64,000 nt of DNA, from positions 1 through 64,000 of the forward strand of contig CAYVBJ010000011.1 of assembly GCA_964449075.1 (NCBI GenBank), in the 5' to 3' direction. The position numbers and the translations under genes are program-made. The stretch comes from CAYVBJ01 sp964449075 (GTDB taxonomy: Bacteria; Bacteroidota; Rhodothermia; Balneolales; Balneolaceae). Shown here in pieces: positions 45,595 through 54,115 of this stretch. Within the stretch, counting starts at the first letter, position 1. Each line of letters opens with the position of its first letter. The notes under the pieces were generated by a model. The model had not been told where the DNA came from, made no database searches, and worked only from the letters and a program-made list of their open reading frames with translations.

Positions 45595-46722
45595 TCAGGG
45601 TTTATAATACGGAATTCCTGATCTGGCCATATCAAAAAAGGACCGGATTAAAAAGTCATTTTTTACAGTAAGGTTTGATAAAAGGATTGTTGCCTTTACA
45701 CTGTTTCGAGTAATTTTGACATCTTCTCCTTCTGTGAAATCAATATTTTTATAAATTTTCCGGATAGTTAAAACGGCCATTCCAATTGCCCAAAGGCAAA
45801 ACCGGCGAATTCCTTTTTCTTCTGCCGGAATCAGCAATGTATATTTTAAAGCATTTTCAAGATGCATGTTTGTAATGCCAATTAAATATATTAATCCTTC
45901 CTGGAAACCGGGAGTTGAAACTTTATTTCTGAGATCTTTAAGCTCAAACCCGTGTTGCTTAAAAACTGTTTGAGGCAGCCAGCACGCAGAACGTTCGTGG
46001 TCTTCCCAGAGATCTTTCAGAATATTTGTCATTTGAAGTCCCTGTCCAAATGACACTGAAAGATCCATTAACTTGCTTTTATTTTTTGAGATTTCTTTCG
46101 AATGCAGACAAAACAATTCTGTAAGCATTTCACCAACAACGCCGGCAACGTGATAACAATATTTGTTGAGCTCATCCATGTTTTTCAGTCCATCAGGTGA
46201 TGCATTTTCCTGGAATGAGATCATCCCTTCAGACATGATTCTAACACAGCGTTCAAGAGCTTTTTTATGAGGTTCTGGAAAATTGTGGGTTATCCGGATT
46301 ACTCTTTCTGTAAGCTCAATCAATTCATGTTCGGCGGGAGAGGTGTTGTGTGACAGAGATGCAGACAAATTTCTGGAAAAAAGTTCAGCCGATTCCCGGC
46401 CTTGTACTACTCCGCAGAATTGATTGCAATACTTACGCTTTTCCGAGGGGGTAAGTTGAGGTTCGTCTTCTATTGTATCCACAATTCTGCACAAGAGATA
46501 AGCATTTGAAACGGTTTCGTCTAAACCATCCGGAAGTTCGGGAATCGTTAGGGCAAATGTTCTCGATACACCCTCAAGAAGATAGTCCTGCAAATCAGAA
46601 TCAGGATAAGAATCAAATCTGTCGTGTGACTTATTCACATGCGCCTGTTTCCCATTTGATGTATTCTTGCGATTATCTGGTTGTTTAGTTGACAGTTTGA
46701 CGCCGGTATCAGGTTCTTTCAT
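45595..46722 (-). CDS. sqs: Squalene synthase (single-enzyme type)
   Basis: 375 residues. Couples two FPP to squalene. The first aspartate-rich motif is D82-T-I-E85-D86 in 'LLCRIVDTIEDE', the second D237-L-W-E240-D241 in 'NILKDLWEDHERS'. 'SRTFALTIPELPDGL' and 'YCYHVAGVVGEMLTELF' are those of the FDFT-type (TIGR01559-like) synthases rather than HpnC/HpnD. The N-terminal 40 residues are a low-complexity Lys/Asn/Ser tail, and the C-terminal membrane anchor of eukaryotic enzymes is missing. HpnC, HpnD and HpnE are not in the window, so this enzyme probably does the whole reaction. First gene of the minus-strand unit. Confidence 0.9.
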   Translation of the reverse strand: MKEPDTGVKLSTKQPDNRKNTSNGKQAHVNKSHDRFDSYPDSDLQDYLLEGVSRTFALTIPELPDGLDETVSNAYLLCRIVDTIEDEPQLTPSEKRKYCNQFCGVVQGRESAELFSRNLSASLSHNTSPAEHELIELTERVIRITHNFPEPHKKALERCVRIMSEGMISFQENASPDGLKNMDELNKYCYHVAGVVGEMLTELFCLHSKEISKNKSKLMDLSVSFGQGLQMTNILKDLWEDHERSACWLPQTVFKQHGFELKDLRNKVSTPGFQEGLIYLIGITNMHLENALKYTLLIPAEEKGIRRFCLWAIGMAVLTIRKIYKNIDFTEGEDVKITRNSVKATILLSNLTVKNDFLIRSFFDMARSGIPYYKP

Positions 46723-47051
46723 GTTTTATTAATTTTCGTCAAGAAGATTAATCATTCCAAATGCAATTCCCTCTCTTTAAAATATACAATATATGAAATG
46801 GAAGGAAATCATTATTTGTTGATTTTTATAGTACTTTTGTAAGAATCACTTTTATTCTACAATTCTGGTTTTTTAATCGTACCAATTTTTAATTTTAAAA
46901 TTAATAAATAAATAAGCAAGATCGTTTATATTTACCATAACAATAATACTACGATTCTGTAACATTTTATTTTGATTACTTACATCTTGTTCATAGGTTT
47001 CTTATTATTATGAAAACTAATTAAACTGATTAATAAAACAAATAGAGAACA
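46723..47051 (+). promoter_or_regulatory. sqs/hpnH divergent region with Bacteroidota-type promoter
   Basis: A 329-bp AT-rich region between the divergent sqs and hpnH genes, without any ORF. On the plus strand TTTG (46972-46975) is separated by exactly 19 bp from TAGGTTTC (46995-47002), one mismatch from the TAnnTTTG -7 consensus of the Bacteroidota primary sigma factor. Transcription would start near 47009, leaving a leader of about 43 nt before hpnH. A second TACTTTTG at 46832-46839 has no fitting -33. No promoter for sqs was recognised. Confidence 0.5.
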
Positions 47052-48200
47052 ATGGCTGTACCATTAAGACAACAGATCAAAGTCGCATCATATATAATGA
47101 AGCAAAAGCTAAAGGGAAATGACAAATACCCACTTGTGCTTATGCTGGAGCCTCTCTTTCAATGCAACCTGGCATGTTCAGGTTGTGGTAAAATCGCCTA
47201 TCCTGATGAGATACTGAGAAAACGTATGAGTGTTGAAGATGCACTAGCTGCTGTTGATGAATGTGATCCGCCTATTGTCTCAATCCCCGGTGGCGAGCCA
47301 CTGATCCATAAAGAGATTAACCAGATTGTAGATGGTATTATTGAAAGAAAAAAATATGTCTATCTCTGTACGAATGCTGTGTTAATGCAAAAAAAGTTAG
47401 ACTCCTTTACGCCATCGCATTATCTTACATTTTCTGTTCATCTTGACGGACTCAGGGAGCGCCATGACAAGTCTGTTGAGAAAGAAGGTGTTTTTGATAA
47501 AGCTGTCGCAGCAATCAAGGAAGCCCAGGACAGAGGATTCAGGGTTACAGTCAATTGCACACTTTTTGATGGCGAAGATCCTGAAGAAGTTGCCGACTAT
47601 TTTGATTACGCTTCAAATGAACTGGGAATTGAAGGTATAACTGTGTCTCCCGGATACAACTATGAATTTGCACCAAAAAAGAACGTATTCCTCGGTAAAA
47701 AGAAAAGTAAAGATCTCTTCCGTGGTATCTTTAGCGAAGGAAAGAAACGTGGTTCAAAGTGGGAACTGAACCAGTCGAGCCTGTTCCTTGACTTTCTTGC
47801 CGGTAACCAAACCTACCAATGTACTCCGTGGAGTAATCCAACGTACAATATTTTTGGATGGCAAAGACCTTGTTATCTGTTGGTTAATGAAGGCTATGCA
47901 CAAAGCTACCAGGAACTTATAGAAGAAACTAACTGGGATAATTATGGAGCCGGCAGAAATCCAAAATGCGATAATTGCATGGCACATTGCGGATATGAAG
48001 GAACTGCAGTTGAAGATGCTTTCAAGAATCCGCTTAAAGCCTTGAAAGTAGCCTTGAGAGGTCCGAAGACTGAAGGTGAAATGGCTCCCGATATTCCAAG
48101 ATCTTATGATATTAAGGACTTTATTAAAGAGTCAGACCCATTGACACCAAACAAATATAAAGAGGCTCTTAAGGAAAAAGGAGAAGAAGTAGACGCTTAA
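47052..48200 (+). CDS. hpnH: Radical SAM adenosylhopane synthase HpnH
   Basis: 382 residues. Adds the 5'-deoxyadenosyl group to diploptene to form adenosylhopane, the first step of side-chain extension. The [4Fe-4S]-SAM cluster motif C38-x3-C42-x2-C45 is in 'FQCNLACSGCGKIAYPDE', followed by 'SIPGGEPLIHKEI' for SAM binding and 'VHLDGLRERHDKSVEKEGVF'. The C-terminal 'CDNCMAHCGYEGTA' cysteines are an HpnH signature. Ends in a strong terminator at 48246. It is divergent from sqs. Confidence 0.95.
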   Translation: MAVPLRQQIKVASYIMKQKLKGNDKYPLVLMLEPLFQCNLACSGCGKIAYPDEILRKRMSVEDALAAVDECDPPIVSIPGGEPLIHKEINQIVDGIIERKKYVYLCTNAVLMQKKLDSFTPSHYLTFSVHLDGLRERHDKSVEKEGVFDKAVAAIKEAQDRGFRVTVNCTLFDGEDPEEVADYFDYASNELGIEGITVSPGYNYEFAPKKNVFLGKKKSKDLFRGIFSEGKKRGSKWELNQSSLFLDFLAGNQTYQCTPWSNPTYNIFGWQRPCYLLVNEGYAQSYQELIEETNWDNYGAGRNPKCDNCMAHCGYEGTAVEDAFKNPLKALKVALRGPKTEGEMAPDIPRSYDIKDFIKESDPLTPNKYKEALKEKGEEVDA

Positions 48201-48245
48201 GTCTCTAATTATTTTTTCCGGATATATTCCTAATAGTTATTTTTT

Positions 48246-48286
48246 AAACAGACTGACAGGCTCTGGCTGTCGGTCTGTTTTTTTTT
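48246..48286 (+). terminator. Rho-independent terminator after hpnH
   Basis: AAACAGACTGACAG (48246-48259) pairs with CTGTCGGTCTGTTT (48267-48280) around a 7-nt loop, 14 bp with one G-T wobble, followed by a run of T to 48286. It lies 46 bp after the hpnH stop, so hpnB may need its own promoter or read-through. Confidence 0.9.
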
Positions 48287-48370
48287 ACAAAATCATATTG
48301 ATGTATCGATTTTGGTTTGATCAGTTCCCGGATCAATATCTCTTTCTATCTGCAAATAATTTCAGATTTT

Positions 48371-49516
48371 ATGTTATATGTGTTGCTGATATCATCTCTG
48401 GTCATTTGGCTGCTCATCCTTTTTTTACCCTGGCAGCCTTACAGAACGAAAGAGAGATGGGATGTGCATTATCCCGGAAAAAGAGAAGATGATCTCGGCG
48501 ATGTAACGGTTTTAATTCCTGCCAGAAATGAGGAAGAGGTACTCAGACGCACTCTAAAGGCGGTACAATCACAGGGTAAAGATCTGCGTATAATTGTCAT
48601 AGATGATCAATCAACCGACAGGACACACGAAGTAGCTAAAAATGTGTTGAATGAATCAGGAGGGGGAGAAATTATAGCAGGCAGTGAGCATCCGCCGGGC
48701 TGGAGCGGCAAGCTTTGGGCCCTTGAGCAGGGCAGAAGATTGGTGGATTCGCCGATGGTTATGTTGTTAGATGCCGACATAGAATTAAAACCGGGCGTAA
48801 TTTTGGGCTTAAAGAACCGCTTGATTTCGGAAGAATACTCATTCCTGTCTCTGATGGCAAAACCTCCTTTAAAAAGTTTTTGGGAGAAACTTCTGATGCC
48901 TGCTTTCATCTACTATTTTAAATTGTTATATCCGTTTAGAATTTCAAACTCGGATAGCAATTTGGTGGCTGCGGCAGCCGGCGGATGTGTATTAACAAAA
49001 ACTGAAGTACTTTCATCGATCGGCGGATTTGAATCACTGAAAGAAGCTATTATTGATGATTGCACCCTCGCCCGAAAAGTTAAAGAGAAAGGTTACCGGA
49101 CCTGGACAGGCTTAACCCGTTCGGCGATCAGCATCCGCCCATATAAAGATTTAAATGAAATTTGGAACATGGTTGCGAGAACAGCGTTCACACAGCTGCG
49201 GTACTCTTCTCTTCTTCTGATATTGTGTACAGGTATCATGTTATTGGCATACTGGATTCCGGTGGCCGGGTTACTGGCTGGTGTATTTTCTGCTGACACT
49301 GATATTTTTAATATCTCACTGATAGTGTACGGAATTCTTTCCATCACATATTTACCGGTATTGAGATTCTACCAAGTCTCCTCAGGGTATGCATTGACAC
49401 TCCCTTTTATTGGAACGCTCTATCTTTTAATGACGTGGACATCCGCTATCCGTTACTGGAGCGGTGAACGATTGAGATGGAGGGGAAGGGTAGAGTTTAA
49501 AGCAGATCGAGCCTGA
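48371..49516 (+). CDS. hpnB: Hopene-associated glycosyltransferase HpnB
   Basis: Family 2 glycosyltransferase of about 381 residues, starting at ATG 48371; an upstream in-frame TTG at 48317 is less likely. 'VLIPARNEEEVLRRTL' and 'VIDDQSTDRTHEVA' form the GT-A nucleotide-sugar site, 'LLDADIELKPG' carries the metal DxD. 'PPGWSGKLWALEQG', 'SFWEKLLMPAFIYYFKLLYP' and 'EAIIDDCTLARKVKEKG' are HpnB hallmarks. A C-terminal pair of membrane helices anchors it. Sugar and acceptor are not known. Confidence 0.85.
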   Translation: MLYVLLISSLVIWLLILFLPWQPYRTKERWDVHYPGKREDDLGDVTVLIPARNEEEVLRRTLKAVQSQGKDLRIIVIDDQSTDRTHEVAKNVLNESGGGEIIAGSEHPPGWSGKLWALEQGRRLVDSPMVMLLDADIELKPGVILGLKNRLISEEYSFLSLMAKPPLKSFWEKLLMPAFIYYFKLLYPFRISNSDSNLVAAAAGGCVLTKTEVLSSIGGFESLKEAIIDDCTLARKVKEKGYRTWTGLTRSAISIRPYKDLNEIWNMVARTAFTQLRYSSLLLILCTGIMLLAYWIPVAGLLAGVFSADTDIFNISLIVYGILSITYLPVLRFYQVSSGYALTLPFIGTLYLLMTWTSAIRYWSGERLRWRGRVEFKADRA

Positions 49517-49523
49517 ATTAAGC

Positions 49524-49563
49524 TAAAATGACTGCTCGCAGTCTATTCTTCTGCACCATTTTA
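49524..49563. terminator. Candidate convergent terminator between hpnB and uvrD
   Basis: TAAAATG at 49524-49530 can pair with CATTTTA at 49557-49563, enclosing GACTG-CTCG-CAGTC (49530-49543). The arms could serve both strands, since the neighbouring genes converge. The T-run is poor, so this is only a possibility. Confidence 0.3.
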
Positions 49564-49613
49564 AAATGAATATTTCACAAGTTCAGATAGCAGCCGTAAC
49601 TGAGAATTTGGGT

Positions 49614-51902
49614 TTACTGCAAAACCTGTAAATTCGCGGCTCTCAGCATCAGGGTTTTACGGCCTCTGTTCTTAAAAAAGACAACGACCTTTGAATCATG
49701 ACCATTGCCGGTTCTGGAAAGAATTTTACCCTTTCCAAATTTGGGGTGCATCACTTTTGCACCTGTCTGGAAAGGATCATTGTCGTACTCGTATGTATAG
49801 TCTGAAGTAGCAGAAGAGGCTTTTTTGTTGCCTGATACAGGTGATCTCCAGTCGTACTCAATTTTTGTTGAATCATCAGAATCGTCTGTATCACTAAACC
49901 GGTCTTTATTTTGTGATATGGTAGCTCCTGCTTCCGTCCTCACAACTCCCGGATCAACCTCGTCCAGAAACCTGGATCTTGCCTGCCGAGTCTCTTCACC
50001 AAAACGATAACGCAGCCTGCAGGTGCTGAAAAAGAGCTTCTTTTCTGCGCGGGTAATGGCTACATAAAACAGACGTCTCTCTTCTTCAATATCAGGTTCT
50101 TCTCCATTTCGTCCGCCTACCGGGAACAGGTTCTCTTCAAGGCCAACCACAAATACAACCGGAAATTCCAGGCCTTTTGAACCGTGAACAGTCATCATGG
50201 TTACAGCAGGTTTGGTTTCGTCGTATTTATCTGTATCTGTAATGAGACTGATTTCCTGCAAAAATGTAGACAGGGTTGGCTTTTTAGAACTTTTTTCATA
50301 GTAAGCGATAGCATTTTGCAACTCTACAATATTATCTCTGCGGGAGAGTGATTGAGCTGAATGTTCTTCGATCAGGGCTTTTACATAGCCGCTTCTTTCA
50401 AGCAACGACCGTGTAACCTGCAAAATGGATGTTCCGCTTTTAAGATCATCTCTCAGTGAATTGATCATCTCCACAAACTGACCGATTTTTGCTTTAGCCG
50501 GTTTGTAGAGATCCGCCCCCTGTACATTTTGTATGATACTCCATACAGATTTATGCTCAGCTCTAGATTTTTTCAGGAGATCCCCAAGTGTTTTGTTGCC
50601 AATCCCACGAGAGGGTTCATTAATAATCCGAAGCAAACTCTGTTCATCTTCCGGATTAACAAGCAGTGTAAGATACGCCAATACGTCTTTAATCTCCTTG
50701 CGCTGGTAGAATGATAATCCGCCTACAAGCTGGTAAGCGATTCCTTTACGCCGGAATGCTTCTTCAAAAACCCTGCTTTGATAGTTGGTTCTGTAGAGCA
50801 CTGCAAAGTTATTGTAATCATAGCCGTTTTTCATTTTCTGATACTGGATCAGGTTAGCCACACGGTCGGCCTCCTCACGCTCGTTAAAATTTTCGAGCAG
50901 GGTAACACTTTCTCCCTCTTCGTTGGAGGTCCAAAGTGTTTTTTGCAACTGTTTTTTATTCTGTTTGATAATCGAGTCTGCACATTGAAGGATAAACTTG
51001 GTAGACCGGTAATTCTGCTCCAGGGGTACCTCATCAGCTTCAGGATAGTCTTCCTTGAAATTCAAAATATTCGTGATATCGGCTCCCCGGAATGAATAGA
51101 TACTTTGTGCATCATCACCCACAACACAGATATTCTGATATTTTTGAGCCAGCATTTTTGTCACTTTATATTGTGCATGGTTGGTATCCTGGTATTCGTC
51201 AATTAAGATATATTTGAATCGATCCTGGTATTTATCCAGCAAGTCGGGGTGCTTTGTGAACAGCTCAACCGGGCGGACAATCAGGTCGTCAAAATCCATT
51301 GAATTGGCTTGTTTGAGTCGCACCTGGTAAACACTGTAAACTCTGGATGTAATATCGTCCAATGTACTTCCCACAAACCTGGATTTGTAGGTGTCCGGAT
51401 TGATCAGCTGATTTTTGGCATCACTGATTTTCCGGTGAATGGTTCTGGGCTGAATTTCCCGCGGATCAAAGTTTAGCTCGCGTAATATCAATTTGATCGC
51501 CTGTTCCGAATCACTTGAATCGTAGATACTGAAATTGCTGTTAAACCCGATTTTATCTGCTTCAAATCGAAGTATTTTTGCAAAAATCGAATGAAATGTA
51601 CCCATCCATAGCTTCGACGCACGCTCATCAATCAACTTGGTGATTCGTTCCTGCATCTCTCTTGCGGCCTTATTAGTAAAAGTGAGAGCGAGAATCTCTT
51701 GCGGAACAGCTTTATGCTGCTGAAGCAGGTAAGCAATCCGGTAGGTCAGCACCCTTGTTTTCCCGCTTCCTGCACCGGCTACAATTAACAACGGGCCATT
51801 CGTATGAGTTACCGCCTTGTGTTGCTGTTCATTCAGAACTTTCAGAAAATCCGGTCCTGAAGCAGGAGAGGGGCTTTCGCTTTGCAAGTGAAATGTGCGC
51901 AT
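49614..51902 (-). CDS. UvrD/PcrA-type superfamily 1 DNA helicase
   Basis: 762 residues. ATP-dependent 3'-5' helicase for repair and replication restart. Walker A 'AGAGSGKTRVLTYRIAYLL' (residues about 42-60), 'LALTFTNKAAREMQERI' (Ia), Walker B 'LIDEYQDTN', 'VGDDAQSIYSFRGAD' (III), 'EQNYRST' (IV), 'MTVHGSKGLEFPVVFVVGLE' (V) and 'RRLFYVAITRAEKKL' (VI). The C-terminal 'GAKVMHPKFGKGKILSRTG' is the UvrD/PcrA RNA-polymerase-interaction domain (Tudor-like), so PcrA/UvrD is more likely than Rep. Monocistronic. Confidence 0.93.
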   Translation of the reverse strand: MRTFHLQSESPSPASGPDFLKVLNEQQHKAVTHTNGPLLIVAGAGSGKTRVLTYRIAYLLQQHKAVPQEILALTFTNKAAREMQERITKLIDERASKLWMGTFHSIFAKILRFEADKIGFNSNFSIYDSSDSEQAIKLILRELNFDPREIQPRTIHRKISDAKNQLINPDTYKSRFVGSTLDDITSRVYSVYQVRLKQANSMDFDDLIVRPVELFTKHPDLLDKYQDRFKYILIDEYQDTNHAQYKVTKMLAQKYQNICVVGDDAQSIYSFRGADITNILNFKEDYPEADEVPLEQNYRSTKFILQCADSIIKQNKKQLQKTLWTSNEEGESVTLLENFNEREEADRVANLIQYQKMKNGYDYNNFAVLYRTNYQSRVFEEAFRRKGIAYQLVGGLSFYQRKEIKDVLAYLTLLVNPEDEQSLLRIINEPSRGIGNKTLGDLLKKSRAEHKSVWSIIQNVQGADLYKPAKAKIGQFVEMINSLRDDLKSGTSILQVTRSLLERSGYVKALIEEHSAQSLSRRDNIVELQNAIAYYEKSSKKPTLSTFLQEISLITDTDKYDETKPAVTMMTVHGSKGLEFPVVFVVGLEENLFPVGGRNGEEPDIEEERRLFYVAITRAEKKLFFSTCRLRYRFGEETRQARSRFLDEVDPGVVRTEAGATISQNKDRFSDTDDSDDSTKIEYDWRSPVSGNKKASSATSDYTYEYDNDPFQTGAKVMHPKFGKGKILSRTGNGHDSKVVVFFKNRGRKTLMLRAANLQVLQ

Positions 51903-52010
51903 GAACCAAAGTGGGTGTTTGAATACAGTTTGAATAGGTTACCTGATAACGGCTGAAAGATAGGGGTATTGGCAGGAAGGGGAAAGTAGAATGTTGGAAT
52001 ACAGTTTTTT

Positions 52011-52050
52011 AAAATAAAAAAGAACCTTTTGGTTGATCAAAAGGTTCTTT
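52011..52050 (-). terminator. Rho-independent terminator of the lipoprotein gene
   Basis: AAAGAACCTTTTG (52019-52031) and CAAAAGGTTCTTT (52038-52050) form a perfect 13-bp stem with a 6-nt loop. On the minus strand it is followed by a T-rich run (the A-rich 52011-52020 on the plus strand). It lies just downstream of the stop at 52064. Confidence 0.9.
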
Positions 52051-52063
52051 AAACTGATTAAAT

Positions 52064-53125
52064 TTAATCGTCATCATCACACTCTGTAAGAGCATCAACA
52101 TGTACTCCGTAATAATTGTTTTGAGGAACTTCAATTTCAAATGTTTTTCCCGATGCGTTTCCTTTGTGGTCAAATGAACCCGGGGCGGGATTACCTGATG
52201 GGGCAAATTCATAATCTTGAATTTTCACATTCTCACTCACATTCTGAAAACCACCTTCATCATTCAGTTGGATTGTAATAGTAACTTTGCCATCTGAGGG
52301 TGCGGAGAATGTAACAGTACCAATGTTATTAGTTTGGCCTGCAAATAAAGTAACAGTCTTTTCCTGGCCATCATATGCAACATAAGTAGCCCAATTTCCA
52401 GGTTCTACATATCTAAGTTCACCTGGAACATCACCATTTGCGGCCCATGCTGTATCCTCACATTCTAATGTAATTACAGTCTGCTTGTCATTGTCAGTAT
52501 CATGCAATACGGCGATTGGTTTGTTCCATTTGTATTCATAAGAATCAGCTTCGTTTATAACTTTATTAACCATTGCAAGCACTTTTTTCTTGCTGAAATC
52601 GGGTACGCCGTCGCTTGTTTTCAATCGTGCAGGCAACTCTTCGTTGGTAAGTTTGTTGAGATCAAATTTTGGTTCGGCAACCAGTGACCATATCGTTGCC
52701 TGTATTTCCCTGAAAGAAAGTGAAGGATCTTCAGCTTTCAGCTGGTCTTTGATACTCAAAAAGTAATTAAGTGGCTTCCATTTTTCTTTTCCAAAGGTTG
52801 AGTATGACATTTTACTCTGATGAATGGTGCCGTCACTTTGAATCGGTTTATTCCACTCTACACACCACCCCTCAACAACGCCGTTCTCTACAAGACCATT
52901 TGGCTGCATTTCATCAATTTCAAAAACAAACCAGCTATCTACGCCGAGATCTGTACCTTTATTTATTTTTATTTTTGAGTTTTCGGTACCTGAAACAGGT
53001 TCTAATCCAATCACCATATCAATTGAAGATTCAAAAGACGGTGCTGTGCTGTTGTTATCGCATGCTGTGTAGAAGAGACCAGCAACTATAAATATTAAAA
53101 AAGCTGAAAGTATTCCCTTATTCAT
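52064..53125 (-). CDS. Lipoprotein with thioester-domain-like region and C-terminal beta domain
   Basis: 353 residues with lipobox 'FYTAC' (Cys22). Residues about 35-200 match, by motif, the layout of thioester domains: Cys88 in 'EGWCVEWNKPI', 'KPLNYFLSIKDQL', and Gln142 in 'REIQATIWSL', where Cys and Gln would form the internal thioester. A second domain from about 221 ('ECEDTAWAANG') to the end has the look of a Bacteroidota beta-sandwich repeat. The chain ends in an acidic 'ECDDDD'. Thioester domains in Gram-positive adhesins bind host or surface amines covalently. A paralogue lies at 53285. The Gly/Tyr-rich details are not enough to prove the bond. Confidence 0.62.
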   Translation of the reverse strand: MNKGILSAFLIFIVAGLFYTACDNNSTAPSFESSIDMVIGLEPVSGTENSKIKINKGTDLGVDSWFVFEIDEMQPNGLVENGVVEGWCVEWNKPIQSDGTIHQSKMSYSTFGKEKWKPLNYFLSIKDQLKAEDPSLSFREIQATIWSLVAEPKFDLNKLTNEELPARLKTSDGVPDFSKKKVLAMVNKVINEADSYEYKWNKPIAVLHDTDNDKQTVITLECEDTAWAANGDVPGELRYVEPGNWATYVAYDGQEKTVTLFAGQTNNIGTVTFSAPSDGKVTITIQLNDEGGFQNVSENVKIQDYEFAPSGNPAPGSFDHKGNASGKTFEIEVPQNNYYGVHVDALTECDDDD

Positions 53126-53284
53126 GATTATCTCCGGAACATTTATTTTATTTTTTGTTTTATTTCACCCCAAAGTCAGAGATTAACTAACTATAAGTAT
53201 TTTACAATCTATTCTTAGTCTCTAAAATTAAAATATTTTAACGAACTTATAATCGAAACATTCTAGTAGTTCAGATATAATATT

Positions 53285-53959
53285 TTATCTGACAACCGGG
53301 GCCATAAGGTTTTGTTTGTCGTCGCCGGTTTCCAGTAAAATCGCATATCGGTCACCTTCTTCTATAGTAAAGCCGGAAGAATTTTCTTTTACAGAGCCTA
53401 CAATCTCATTTACTTTTTCTCTGCTGAAAGCTGCAATCCCGTTTGCATCAAGCAATCTTGTTGGCAAATCAGCATCTGATAATTCATCAAGGTTAAATTC
53501 TGGAATACCAATTAGCGACCAAATAACAGCCTGCATGTCCCTGAATGTAAGCTCCGAATCTGCTTCTTGCAGTTCATCCATGATATTCAGAAAATAGTTC
53601 AGATCTTTCCATTTTTCATTATTTAGGGTAGATAGGGCATTGATATTTGTGTGATCCGTATTATTTGCCTGAATAGGTTTATTCCACTCCACGCACCAGC
53701 CTTTCATTTCTCCGTTTGGCAAAATAGCATCCTCTTCAATATTTCTGAAGTTGAACACAAACCAGGAATCAATTCCAACATTTTCGCCTCTTCTAAGATT
53801 TACAATCAGGTTGCTGGTTCCTTCAACTGGTTCAAGGTCGGTAAACACCTGTAGTTCTTCGTTGAATTCAAGGCTGCCTGTAGTGTTATCACTGCATGCA
53901 ACCAGGTAAACAATCATTGTGGTAATTGTTGATAAAAAGAGTAAAGCTTTTTTTCTCAT
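53285..53959 (-). CDS. Paralogous lipoprotein, thioester-like domain only
   Basis: 224 residues with lipobox 'YLVAC' (Cys22). It parallels the previous gene segment by segment: 'LEPVEGTSNLIVNLRRGEN', 'GIDSWFVFNF', 'GWCVEWNKPIQANN' with Cys89, 'WKDLNYFLNIMDEL' and 'FRDMQAVIWSLIGIPEFNLD' with Gln143. It stops at the point where the second domain of its neighbour begins, so it is the N-terminal domain alone, a natural duplicate or truncation. Same strand, 159 bp apart; co-transcription not certain. Function unknown. Confidence 0.62.
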   Translation of the reverse strand: MRKKALLFLSTITTMIVYLVACSDNTTGSLEFNEELQVFTDLEPVEGTSNLIVNLRRGENVGIDSWFVFNFRNIEEDAILPNGEMKGWCVEWNKPIQANNTDHTNINALSTLNNEKWKDLNYFLNIMDELQEADSELTFRDMQAVIWSLIGIPEFNLDELSDADLPTRLLDANGIAAFSREKVNEIVGSVKENSSGFTIEEGDRYAILLETGDDKQNLMAPVVR

Positions 53960-54115
53960 AACTTTGCGCTTACATAATTTGAGTTATAATTTTATGTTAG
54001 AATAGTTATAAAAGATATGAGCGCCAATTAAAAACGTTTAATGTTGTCGTGCATTTAAGTCTGGCATAGACTTGGTAAGAAAGGAAATGAGTCTTTGTCA
54101 GAAATTATATATTAA

